A stretch of 33,948 nucleotides of DNA, taken from contig NW_014577332.1 in the NCBI RefSeq assembly GCF_000485595.1, forward strand, positions 304,246 to 338,193, read 5' to 3'. The stretch is from Priapulus caudatus (taxonomy: Eukaryota > Priapulida > Priapulimorpha > Priapulimorphida > Priapulidae). A program made the position numbers and the translations under genes. Below, in pieces: positions 1-10,847 of the stretch (position 1 is the stretch's first letter; every line of letters begins with the position of its first letter). The notes under the pieces are model-generated. The model did no database searches. It was not told where the DNA came from and saw only the letters and a program-made list of their open reading frames with translations.

Positions 1-55
1 AGACCGTGCCCGGCAGCCGTCAGATATACGCCGGCTGCCGGGCATATAGCCACTC
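1..55. mobile_element. Right end of a small MITE cut by the window edge
   Basis: This stretch is nearly identical to the right half of the complete element at 1723-1915: the same GACCGTGCCCGGCAGCCGTC core and the same end, CATATAGCCACTCT. The element ends at about 55, where similarity to the other copy stops. Its left half lies outside the window. No coding capacity is visible. Confidence 0.7.
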
Positions 56-899
56 TGTTATTATTTAGCATAAGACTTACCTTTCTTCAGCATCTGAAAA
101 CTGCCCTTCTACAAATGAACTAGACATCATAACTGCAATGATAGGCCTACTGTCGTATCGCCTGAGATTTAAGACCTTCGTGGTGGCTAACAAATAGTTG
201 TGTATTACACTGATGGTGCAATATCATGCTCTCGCGACTTGGACTGGGCGCTGACATATTAATTACGTCATTTGGCACATCTCAAAAGAACGCACTTGTC
301 TGATTGGTCCATCTTTACACATTAGGGCAGAGGTAACGACAAGTCTGATCTTAGATTTGTCATCAATTGCAGCAAAAATATATATACACATGCGCGTATA
401 TAGTAAAACATGATATTTTATATAGAACTTTAATTTTATTACTAGTATTCTTACTTGTATATATTGTTTTACGGTGGCTTTTCCTTGTTAATAATTTTTG
501 TTACGACTGAGTAGGGCGGGGTAAAGACAGGTAATATTATTTTTTCCATACCCCATGCGTGGGCGAAACGTCTACAGAGCCCATCTACAGAAACTATGTC
601 AAAACATCAATCACTCAGTACAGTAATAGCATTCGTTTTCACAAGGACGGATGAGGTAGCTAACAGCTTGTTTTGTAGACAAAAAGAAAAACACACGGAA
701 CTTGAAGTACTGTATGTGAAAAGGAAAACTCAGGTGATGGTCACATGCGGCGAGGCTGCCCGAATAACACGCATGTTAGGCGTAAATTAACTAGATTTCA
801 ACGTAAACTTACAAACACGGGTATTTGTGTAGGCTAGTATAGGCTATACTATAGCCTAGGCTATACTTAGTTAATAATATAGCCTAGGCTATGTTACAT
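56..899. other. AT-rich stretch with no recognised gene
   Basis: I see no convincing exon here. There is one 64-codon open frame at 596-790 without recognisable motifs or splice context. At 830-890 a short palindromic run repeats TAGCCTAGGCTA-like words. The final bases 891-899 (ATGTTACAT) look like the left target-site copy of the next element. Confidence 0.5.
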
Positions 900-1226
900 T
901 AGCTCTGCTCTAGTACTATACTATAGCCACAGGCACTTGAAGCATATCAACAGTAAACATACGCCGCCGCCATCGCGCGTACACTGACACATATATATTA
1001 AGTGTATAACTTAATATATACTTAATATATACACACTTAATATATACATACACACACATATATATATATACACACTTAATATATATGTGTCAGTGTACGC
1101 GCGATGGCGGCGGCGTATGTTTACTGTTGATATGCTTCAAGTGCCTGTGACTATAGTCCGCGTACAGTTGCCGCTGCCAGCGGCGGTTAATCAACTTAAT
1201 GTAAGCGGGCTATAGTACTAGAGCTA
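900..1226. mobile_element. MITE with long inverted repeats and 9-bp target duplication
   Basis: The left arm (about 900-1012) and right arm (about 1078-1226) are inverted copies. Both carry a GCACTTGAAGCATATCAACA-type block and a GCCGCCGCCATCGCGCG block, around an AT-rich loop of TATATA/ACTTAATATA repeats. The ends are TAGCTCT and AGAGCTA. The 9-mer ATGTTACAT occurs directly at 891-899 and 1227-1235, consistent with a target-site duplication. The right arm has about 60 bp of extra sequence near 1157-1215. A 9-bp duplication suggests a Mutator-like origin, but this is only inference. Confidence 0.65.
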
Positions 1227-1271
1227 ATGTTACATGTACTATTTATTACTTAATTATGGCCTAGCCCGACC

Positions 1272-1420
1272 TAGCTCCAAGAAACGGTATTGCTAGGGTT
1301 ACAATCCGTCGCACAGCCTGGTCGGGCTAAGCCCGACCAGACTGTCTATACATTCGGTACAATTCGATTTTCTATACATACATGGTATTCTAACCCTAGC
1401 AATACCGTTTCTTGGAGCTA
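1272..1420. mobile_element. Short inverted-repeat element with 29-bp TIRs
   Basis: TAGCTCCAAGAAACGGTATT at 1272 onward is matched in inverted orientation by AATACCGTTTCTTGGAGCTA ending at 1420. The repeats extend over about 29 bp on each side. The roughly 90-bp interior contains a second small palindrome, CGGGCTAAGCCCG. I could not find a convincing target-site duplication, so the family is unassigned. Confidence 0.55.
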
Positions 1421-1712
1421 AGTTATGGCCCTGTCACACCTTGACCGTTGACGATTTAGCCAGCGTAGGCCGACGTATCAAAATTTCTCTAAAACGCTGG
1501 CGTATGTCGAATGAGTTATGGGTAAGTTTTGTATAAGTTATAGGCGCACGCTGAAGCACGCTGGTAGGCAGTATAGGCTGTATACGGTGTAGTATGGCGA
1601 GGTCGTTGAAAATTTTTTTGCATGCACAATTTTTAACATGCCAGCGTATGGCCCATACGTCCCGCATACGCGGGCCATAAGTTGTAGGTAAGTTATGCGA
1701 TCGTTGACACAC

Positions 1713-1925
1713 GTTACTTGTACGCTGTGGCTATATGCCCGGCAGCCTGGCACGGTCTTCGATTTCCTAAATGCCCGGCAGTTCCTACCCCTAACCCTAA
1801 CCCTTGTTTACTTGAGATAACGCTGAAAATTAAAAACTGCCGGGCATTTAGGAAATCGAAGACCGTGCCCGGCAGCCGTCAGATATATGCCGGCTGCCAA
1901 GCATATAGCCACTCTGTTACTTGTA
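1713..1925. mobile_element. MITE nested inside the Harbinger-like element
   Basis: The element proper spans about 1723-1915 and is a near-palindrome. The arm GGCACGGTCTTCGATTTCCT, followed by AAATGCCCGGCAGTT, is mirrored by AACTGCCGGGCATTTAGGAA and GACCGTGCC. The direct 10-mer GTTACTTGTA at 1713-1722 and 1916-1925 is a plausible target-site duplication. The window's first 55 bases are a second copy of its right end. The short loop includes CCCTAACCCTAACCC. Confidence 0.7.
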
Positions 1926-2162
1926 AGTTACTCATAAGTCGAAATACGTCGAGATAATGTCTAGCGTACCCAAAACTTATTTCTAACCTATGAGTAATGT
2001 GCTTTGAACCTATGTGTAACTTATATCGAACTTATATCTCCAACGCATATTGACGTATGTAGACGTATTTGACGTGTTCCGGACGACCACAGAACTTACT
2101 GAACGTGTTTCTAACTTACAGCTACCGTATAATGGCGTATTGGCAGCGTTTAGGGGAATTGG

Positions 2163-2172
2163 TATATAAAAA
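2163..2172 (+). promoter_or_regulatory. TATA-like box inside the Harbinger-like element
   Basis: TATATAAAAA stands about 75 bp upstream of the ATG of the short internal ORF. By position it may be a remnant of the transposon's own promoter. It lies more than 1 kb from the first identified coding exon of the sushi gene, so I do not assign it to that gene. Confidence 0.3.
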
Positions 2173-2245
2173 TGGGGTTCACAGGAGGAACCCGTCAGTA
2201 CTCCTCAAGACTCCATGGTAAGCAGATGTCCATGTCATCCAAGAG

Positions 2246-2410
2246 ATGGAGGATCCGGCAAGGCTGAGACGAGAATACCTACTAGCTGTCCTCCAACATC
2301 AGCATGACCTCATCGATTTGACACTGTACCAGTTGCGTGCCAATAGAGCCAGGAGAAGAAGAGGTCGAACACGTGATCGTCAGCGATACGCTGCCGCGCG
2401 CTATGCATAA
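2246..2410 (+). CDS. Short basic ORF inside the Harbinger-like element
   Basis: This 54-residue open frame runs from ATG at 2246 to TAA at 2410. It begins MEDPARLRREYLLAVLQ and ends in an arginine-rich stretch (RARRRRGRTRDRQRY). Leucine-rich then arginine-rich N-termini occur in some Harbinger transposases, so it may be the surviving 5' part of one. It has no catalytic domain and could equally be a chance ORF. It sits inside the element's TIRs, downstream of a TATA-like box. Confidence 0.3.
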   Translation: MEDPARLRREYLLAVLQHQHDLIDLTLYQLRANRARRRRGRTRDRQRYAAARYA

Positions 2411-2669
2411 GTTTGACTATCATTAGGCATAAGTTGTGAACGCCGGCAACACGCTAAGCATTCGTTGGTATAAGTTATCTATAAGTTATTGAAACGTTCT
2501 ATATAAGTTACTAATACATTATGTATACGTCCAACTCGTTATGAATACGCTATGTATACGACCAAAATTTAAAAAAACATTGATAGTTCAGCGTATGCCA
2601 GCGTTTTAGAGAAATTTTTGATACATCGGCATACGCTGGCTAAATCGTCAAGGTGTGACAGGGCCATTA

Positions 2670-3148
2670 TCTATAGTGTTTCTGTGTTCATTGTAACTGT
2701 GGTGTTATAGTGTTTCTCCTAATTCTAGGAGTGCTGGCAGCTAGTGTACTGTGTAGTGTACCGTACCATGTAGAAGTGGAAGTGTGTATATCAATTAATT
2801 AAATCATGGAATAATCTGTATTAAGCATATGATGCACTAGTGACAGTGTGTATAAGTTATAACCTCATAGTCATAACCTCACAACAAGTCCAAGGGACTA
2901 CAACAAAGACGAGGAGACAAGTTGATCCTGTATTCTATACCTATGGTTGATCAAATCGACAGATCAACACTGCGTATCGCAGTGGATCCAAAAATGAAGC
3001 ATGGATGTACACGGACCATAATTATAATAATAATAATAATATATCAAACTATGCAACATTCTGTATGTGTAGTGGCACTAGTGCATGCACATACATTGGA
3101 CGGGCACATTCTTTTTTTTGTTTCTTAACTTTTTTCTTTTTTTTATAG
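2670..3148. other. Upstream flank of the sushi gene; no clear exon
   Basis: No recognisable coding exon. The stretch between the transposon nest and the first coding exon ends in a strong polypyrimidine tract followed by TATAG at 3144-3148, which looks like a 3' splice site. An untranslated first exon may therefore lie here or further upstream. I could not identify its donor or the promoter. Confidence 0.4.
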
Positions 3149-3399
3149 AAGAAGCCAACGAATATTCCAGACCGGCGACACATGTTTGGAATAGCATGAA
3201 TAATGCAGATGTTTGGTCAACAACACCTAGTCTGCATTGCAGCATGGCTATATATCACCATCATACATATATATGCAGAGTCAGCAATAAGTACTATACC
3301 ACCTTCAACAAAAACAAACATGACAACTGCTAGTGTTTTACACGGGTGTATATATTCTGGTCCAAAAGCTATTAAGCATGGGAAGGTACTTTTAACAAG
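3149..3399 (+). CDS. Sushi gene exon 1: 5' UTR, start codon and signal peptide
   Basis: The acceptor TTTTATAG ends at 3148 and the donor AAG/GTAAGT begins at 3400. The frame is closed upstream by an in-frame TGA, so the ATG at 3203 is the likely start; a second ATG lies two codons on. The first 25 residues contain the hydrophobic core LVCIAAWLYITIIHIYA, followed by ES, a good signal-peptidase context. Coding part 197 nt, ending in phase 2. Confidence 0.75.
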
Positions 3400-6300
3400 G
3401 TAAGTGTGTTTATGTATATGGAATTTAAGCATACATGTGGTTACATTATCTGTTGCAGATTATTACATTGTATAAAAGTACATTCTATGTATAATGTTGT
3501 AATTAGCTATTAGCCGCGTTCACACGTAGCAAGAAATCCGGTATTTAGCGTTCACACGAGGCAAAATGCGCGGTCCAAGAAATACGGTATCTAAACAGAT
3601 CTGGTTGATGTAAATACGCGGCTTCCCAGACCCCGAATAATATGCCGTGCTTGAGAAATACCGGATCTCTTGGACCGCGCATTTTCTCGTGTGAACGCTA
3701 AATACCGTATTTCTGAAGCCGCGTATTTTATAGACTGGTCCGCGCTCGACAGTTCGAGTGTAATGCGAGTGGAACTGTCGAGTGCGGACCAGTCTACGTA
3801 TTTTATCGGCAGTTGGTGCGCATTGCATCGTTTATTTCGCATTGTTTGCTTGATTGTTTAAAGCAGCTCGCAGCTCGCAAATACCGTATTTCTGAAGCCG
3901 CGAATCAGCGTGTGAACGCTCGGCCGCGTATTTGTCTCGGATTCGGTATTTCGCAAATACCGTATTTTATAAATACGAGGTCTCGTGTGAACGAGGCTAT
4001 TGTTTTGTAATATTGCTGTGAAATTCTTAGCTTTTCATACTATTTAATAATTTTCCTCTAGAAGGTTCCTCCAGCTCTTTTTGGATAAACTTCTCTTCAG
4101 TATCGCACCCTTATCAGAATATTTAATATATGTACTGGCGATTATTTTTCAGAGGAACAAGTCCAAATGTACATACAGAAGACCTGTTTTCGTTAGCAGG
4201 TATGTTCAAGTTGCATGGTTTGCCATCATTATTTTGCTGTGGAGTCAATCTATGCATTATTCACATATGTGAAAAGTTTCATATGTTCCTTTTAATGATA
4301 GTAAATTTTGCTGTACATAACATTATGATTTCTATCTTTGTCACTATCGAAAAAGTACAATAGACCGACGTCTGTTGCCCCTGTTTATTATTTACTCGTC
4401 TGTTATTTAAAATATATAAATTTACATATATGTATCTTTAATAATTTTTTCCACAGACAGTGCATCTGTGATTTTGAGTCCAGGAGATAGAATCTTGTAC
4501 GTGTGTGAAATGTCATACCACCTCAAATATTTTGGGAAATCTGTGTCAGTGTACCGTCGAAGTTGCCTACGGTATGTTGAATGAAATCTGTTCTCTTAAT
4601 CTACAATCTTAAGCTACAATCCAGTCAACAGAGAACTCGTATTCTACCAAATAGGAAAGCTTTGATAAATACAGCATCGTGGTTCGTACAAAATAATATG
4701 TTGGCTGTGTCGTGTCAGTGCGCTAGATTGTAGGGCCTGTGATAATTGTGATTTTTAAAGCTTTTCTATTTCTTATAACTCATATTATTAATGTATATAC
4801 AAAGTAGTCATTCAGTTGTTGGACTCTTACGCGGTGTTTTTCGTTAATAATAAGGTTTATAAATAAGGTAAGAAATATACTAAGATTAAATAAGAAAGGT
4901 TTTGGCACATTTCAGGTTATTTGTGGATGATACACTGGATATATATTACATGTCTGGAAAGACTGTCGTAGGTGATCACTATGCCTGTGTACAAACTGCC
5001 TCTGCCACCGCTAGCAGTAAAAGTGAGACAACATGCAGTGAACCCTATCTGCGCCATGGGTAAGCATGGCATAGTAATGCTGCATGTTATACGTGCACAG
5101 CTTGTGATTCTGAATACAGTGAGTTCTTATGTTAGTACCATAATGGCTTCCAAAGTGCAATCACTTGTTCTGAACTCGTGAACTCAATTATTATCTACTC
5201 ATAAATTATCTGGTGTATATTAAAACAATTAACGCAGCATTGTTGTTAGGCCCGATGTTTGTAAGTGATGAAATATAGCCCGGGCCTCACTGTACGCTGA
5301 TTTTTCTGGGCAATATCTATGAGACGTGATTACATATAGTTGTTTCTAATTGGGTAACATTTTTAACTGTACATAGGTATGTAGTTAGTACAAGCTCATC
5401 AGCAATCTTTCATGTTGGAGCACACGTATCTTTACAGTGCAATGATGGCTATCATTTATCTGTAAGTATTTGTATTCAATATTTTGTCTACTCAGTCATT
5501 AGATATGGGTTAGGTGGTGTCATGTTTATGTAACTCACATTGCATGCAATGGTTGTAGTAAGGAGATGTGACTCCATTCTAATTCATTATACTTGGTTTT
5601 GTACATGTATACAGTGTATCGGGAATATGGAAATGATGAATGTGAAATGCCAGTTGTGCAGAACATAATCAAAGTTAAGAGTCTTGTGCGTAATCTTGCA
5701 GACTGGTGTGAGAAGTGCCAAAGTAAGGTGTCAGGTAGATGGAAACTGGCTGGACACTGAAGGAAAGGTTCCGGTTTGCACATCAGTCGAGGTAAGTGGA
5801 TAGCGAATGATATTAAACAGTTAAAAATAGTAATGTTATTTTTTAAATTTAATCCAGTGTGGTAAAAAATTATAGTAAAAGGTATTTTTTTTATTTAATC
5901 TAGCATGGTAGTAATCATACTAGTAATTCTTTGTGATTGGGACATTTTCAGAAACGTAAGTGCGTATTACCGCACAAAGATCCGCATGGCAGTTACAACG
6001 TGTCTGGCAGTGAACTTGGCAGTGATAATACCGTCGATGTAGATACCGTCGTAATATACTTCTGTGACAAGGGATACAGGTGCGCAGTGAAAGATGCTAT
6101 GCTATATTGGATAAACTAATGGTTAATCATCAATAGTAGTGGCTACAAATTTTTGAGATTTTTGCACACCTAGGCTAGTTTTAGCACCAATGGGACTTCT
6201 TATTTCATTCCTAAAAAAAATTGGCCATGGCTTTAAAGATATGTCAGATCCAACATGCATTAAAGGCGCAAAGAGAACCCTAAGGTGCAGAGCGTGGAGA

Positions 6301-9300
6301 GCTTACATTTGACGTTTGTCGTTGCAGCTTCGTCGGACACAACACATCGTCGGCGTCCGAGATGTCCTTCTGTCTGGCCAGCGGCGAATGGCTGAGCCAG
6401 CCGCCCAAGTGCAGCGCGCTGTGCAGTCGGCCGCCGGACATACCGAACGGTTTCTGGAAGCCTGCGGCCACCCAGCACGGACACCAGAAAGAGTAGGTGT
6501 CCTCCCCTCTGTTCGCGTCGGTCTATCATGTCGGTACATGCTAGTGCCTGCAGTTGTCACTGTGTTCCTATTGTTGCTGTGAAGTAAAAAACGCCACTAC
6601 GTATTTATGTTTTTTGTGACGTCCGAATGGTATTGCAGGGTGCGAAATTAACGGGAGTCCGGAGTCAAATACTCCCTGATTTACTGTCGGACTCCCTGAT
6701 TTGACATACACAGGAGCCTGTGTGACTCCCTGAAAATTCTACCATACTAACTAGTTCGTTCCGGAGCACAGCTTTGTGGAATTACCGTATTTTTTCAGCA
6801 AATGTCCAAAGAGATTTTGGCAGACATGCAACCGCATGAATCTTAAAAATAAGCACATGCATTATTGTTAATATCTTTAATTTTGAACCTCAGCCTGCGG
6901 ACTCCCTTATTTTGCTGCGGACTCCCTTATTTTGCTGCGGACTCCCTCTTTTTGAGGGTAGGTAGTCCAGTCCGTTGGACTCCCATGTTCAAAAGTTAAT
7001 TTCTAACCCTGGTATTGTTATCAGTCATGTGGGAAGTGCATGTGGGCATCTCTTGATAGAAAATCATTCTTTCACGTAAAAGGCACGAGATAAAAAATAT
7101 TTGAGAAGCGTCGCGCCATTTGCATGTGTGAAATTTAATATGTAATCGATTAGTTTGAGTTCTGATCGCCGTGTTTTTTATTGGAAGACATTTCATTTAT
7201 CATACCCCCGCCAACGAAGTTAGGGGGGGGGGGTATATTGTTTTCACTTGGTCGGTCTGTCTGTCTGTCCGCCACCAGACTTGTGCACAGATCTCCTCGA
7301 AAAATACTGGACCGATTTCAACCATATTTTGTACACATCACCAGTACCCAATGTAGTTGTACACTTGCGATGAATTTTTTGCGTCCGACATTTTCGGAAA
7401 GATTTATGGCGGTTTTTCGTAAATAAACCCATTTGGTTATATATGACATGCTGACGCCATCTAGTGCATTATTCCCCACGTCTTCACCTGCATAACAACG
7501 CACGCATTCCAACCGCTGTATAAAAACGTATCATCGCCATGTGTACGCACGCATTCCAACCACTGTATCCCTTCAGATAAGCGCACATATAACAGCCCCA
7601 CATGTGGTTATAATCCATCTCTCTCTCTGTCTCTCTCTATCTCCCTCCTTCCCTCCTTCTCTCCCTTCCTCCCTCTCTCCCGTCCTCCTTCCTCTTTGTG
7701 TGTCTCTGTATGTGTGCGTGTATGTGTGTATGTGTGTTTGTGTGTGCGTGCGTGCATGTCTATGTGCTTGATGTTTTCCATGTTTTACTCTGCATTTGCT
7801 TGCACCTTCTGTGCCAGCTAATTTTTCCCATAAAGCCGTTCGTTGAAAAATTATACAATACACATACAGGCACCATAACAGCTCGAAGCGGGGGGGGGGG
7901 GGGTATTATTAGTCCCTCTCTGGGACAATAGCTGCGTTCACACGTAGCAAGAAATCCGGTATTTAGCGTTCACACGAGGCAAAATGCGCGGTCCAAGAAA
8001 TACGGTATCTAAACAGATCTGGTATTTGATGTAAATACGCGGCTTCCCAGACCCCGAATAATTTGCCGTGCTTGACAAATACCGGATCTCTTGGACTGCG
8101 CATTTCCTCGTGTGAACGCTAAATACCGGATTTCTGAAGCCGCGTATTTTATAGACTGGTCCGCGCTCGACAGTTCGAGCGTAACGCGAGTGGAACTGTC
8201 GAGCGCGGACCAGTCTACGTATTTTATCGGCAGTTGGTGCGCATTGCATTGTTTATTTCGCATTGTTCGCTTGATTGTTTAAAGCAGCTCGCAGCTCGCA
8301 AATACCGTATTTCTGGAGCCACGAATCAGCGTGTGAACGCTCGGCCGCGTATTTGTCTCAGATTCGGTATTTCGCAAATACCGTATTTCATAAATACGAG
8401 GTCTTGTGTGAACGAGGCTAATCATTCTAGTTATTTCCTGAAAATTTGTTTTCTTGCAGACAACATTACCGCTATTATTGTCACGCTGATTACATCTTGG
8501 TTGGTAGTAGTTACTATAAGTGTAAGTATATCTGGTAATTACTATAATATCAATATAATAAACACTGGTAATCATTTTATTCGATTAAATGTAATCAAAG
8601 ACCCTAATTATGTTAAAGTTTCTGTGCCATTATGTAAAGCTAGTAACGCCCCAGGTTAGTGAGTAACCAGTAAAATGTGCCTTTAGTGTAATAATTATTG
8701 TGCAAAATAAGCATAGCAGAAAATGTGCGCGAGCGTTTAGGTTGCTTTTGTGCTAACGATTAGAATTCTCATTGTGTCTGAATGTTCAGGCGACATGGAA
8801 AACCACGTGTGGAGTCCCGACACAATTCCACCACAGTGTTGGCGGAATTTGAGGTGTAACCCGCCACATGCTCCTCCACATGGCATGTACACGCCGGTGA
8901 AACCGCACTACGCACACGGTGAAATGGTGAGTTGTCTATCCGCATCACCTACCTCATGCTCCTCCCCATCGCCCACCTCATGCTCCTCCCCACATCACCT
9001 ACATGCTTGTGAAACCCTACTACAAACATGGTGATATATGGTGAGTCACTTCACCAAGGAAACGAATCCTCAACCCATTTACTAAAGTTGCCCTACTTCC
9101 ATCCAATGCACCAAGCAATGCAGTCCCTACCCATCCACCCCGCATAGCAAGCTACCCCCTTACCCATCTATTGCACTAAAGAATATCATCCCTAACCAGC
9201 CATTGTATACAATCCAGGATTGCAACCAGAAATTCTCAATGTGACTCATATTTTGTAGAAATTATAGTTTGGAATTAGGTAGTTAGCAGACCCTTCTGAG

Positions 9301-10804
9301 TAGTTTTATGTGAAAAATCGTCCTAATGCGAACCCAGCATCACAGCATCCCAGAGTTCCTGTCCACCCATCGGACCAGTGAAGCCCCCTCTACCCACCTA
9401 TAAAAGTGAGGAAATACCTGCACACCAATTATAATGATGAAGGTGTTTCATTCAGTGCACAGAGTGATTCCCCACCCAATATACAAACGACCCCCCTCAC
9501 ACCCTGACCCCTAACACTGAAAGCCAATTGGAGAGAAGTTATAAAAGGAAATGAAACTAAACGTGATATAGGATTTCCTGCTCTGATATGCAATACTTGA
9601 GAATACACAGTCAGAAACTAAAGTACCTTCATTATTATAGTATTAGTGTGGCACGATTAGGAAAGTGCGTGGAAACGTGGTTAATTTTATTGTGATTCAA
9701 AACTCTCCTTCAATGACTAAAAGCACTCCTCCCCCCACACACACACACACATACACACTGATCCAACGCGAAGTAGCCTGACCTCTTACTGAGGCATATC
9801 TATATAAGTAACATCCTGCTGATGGCGTAATAGTTTGTGCGTCAGTTCATGCGTTCATTACGCATGTAGTGTTGTCCCACTTCCCATGCATGACCACGTA
9901 TTTCCGGGTGAGATCACGGTGTGCCCCCGTACCTAACACTGCTCTCATGGCACACAAACGTAGGCTGCTATCTTCCTGCTATGATGCCGGGAGTCAGATT
10001 AGCATTCTTTTACAGACTGTAATAGCTTCATAGCGTGAGAAAATGGCAGATATCAATTATTAGAAATTAGAATATAGAATTATAGAATTAGAAATGAAGT
10101 TAGCTGTAATGCAATTATATTCTGTTGTGTTGGACGTGTATTTCATGTATTTGGTAGGCACTGCATAATTGTATAAGCTGATTGTGAAACATATATAATG
10201 CTCTAAGTCTCTTACATGTGTCCAGGGGCGGATCCAGAGGGTTTGGGTGACCAGTTTCCATATCTTCTTTTGCAGCTAGGGAGGTCCGGGGGCATGCCCC
10301 CCCCGGGAATTTAAAAAAATGAGGCTATATTTGGTGCATTCTGGTGAATTTTGAGGCCTGTGACCGGTTTTTGGAAACCGGTGCAAACCGGCCTAAATCC
10401 GCGCCTGGTGTCAGAAGGTCACCTTAGATATTTGTTTCTTGCAGCATGTCAAAGGTTTCTTTGCTGTACATCATGTGTCAGATTTGCTATGCCCTATATA
10501 AAATATTATAGAACATTTTATCTTCTAACTGTCTAAGAAGATGCGAGGGGAGGGAATTTTAATGATCTATGATAGCAATAATAGTACCTAAAGAAAGTAA
10601 TGTAGCTTTTGCAAAAAATGCAAGGATTTCTTGGGCCTACTGCAGCACATATGAATATTGTTTCATGCATCAGGAAAATCTATGATATATATATATATAT
10701 CAGGACTAGCATAATACCACATTATATTATTGTTATTTTCGTTATTACGTTATTATTATTATTTATATTATCATTATCATTATTATCATCATCATCATTA
10801 TTAC

Positions 10805-10847
<43 letters not shown>

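Larger units (their letters stand above)
1426..2666. mobile_element. PIF/Harbinger-like non-autonomous transposon (1.24 kb)
   Basis: The ends are inverted copies. The left starts TGGCCCTGTCACACCTTGAC and the right is the reverse complement, ending GGTGTGACAGGGCCA. The similarity runs about 60-80 bp inward, through blocks such as GATTTAGCCAGCGTA and TTTCTCTAAAACGCTGGC. TTA lies directly outside both ends (1423-1425 and 2667-2669). A 3-bp TTA/TWA duplication with long TIRs is the PIF/Harbinger signature. No DDE transposase is present; only a 54-codon ORF (2246-2410) remains. A second MITE is nested at 1723-1915. Confidence 0.75.

Noticed and set aside
596-790. 64-codon open frame on the plus strand
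   Set aside because: No recognisable motif, no splice context and no link in phase to the sushi gene; length is within chance expectation.
1790-1806. Telomere-like CCCTAACCCTAACCC
   Set aside because: Only two to three units in the loop of a MITE; too short for telomeric origin.
2163-2172. Promoter of the sushi gene
   Set aside because: It lies inside the Harbinger-like element more than 1 kb before the first coding exon, and no linking untranslated exon could be shown.
8234-8659. 141-codon open frame covering exon 9
   Set aside because: It reads through the MITE and exon 9 in the wrong frame; only the 62-nt exon in the other frame links to exons 8 and 10 and supplies the sushi cysteines.
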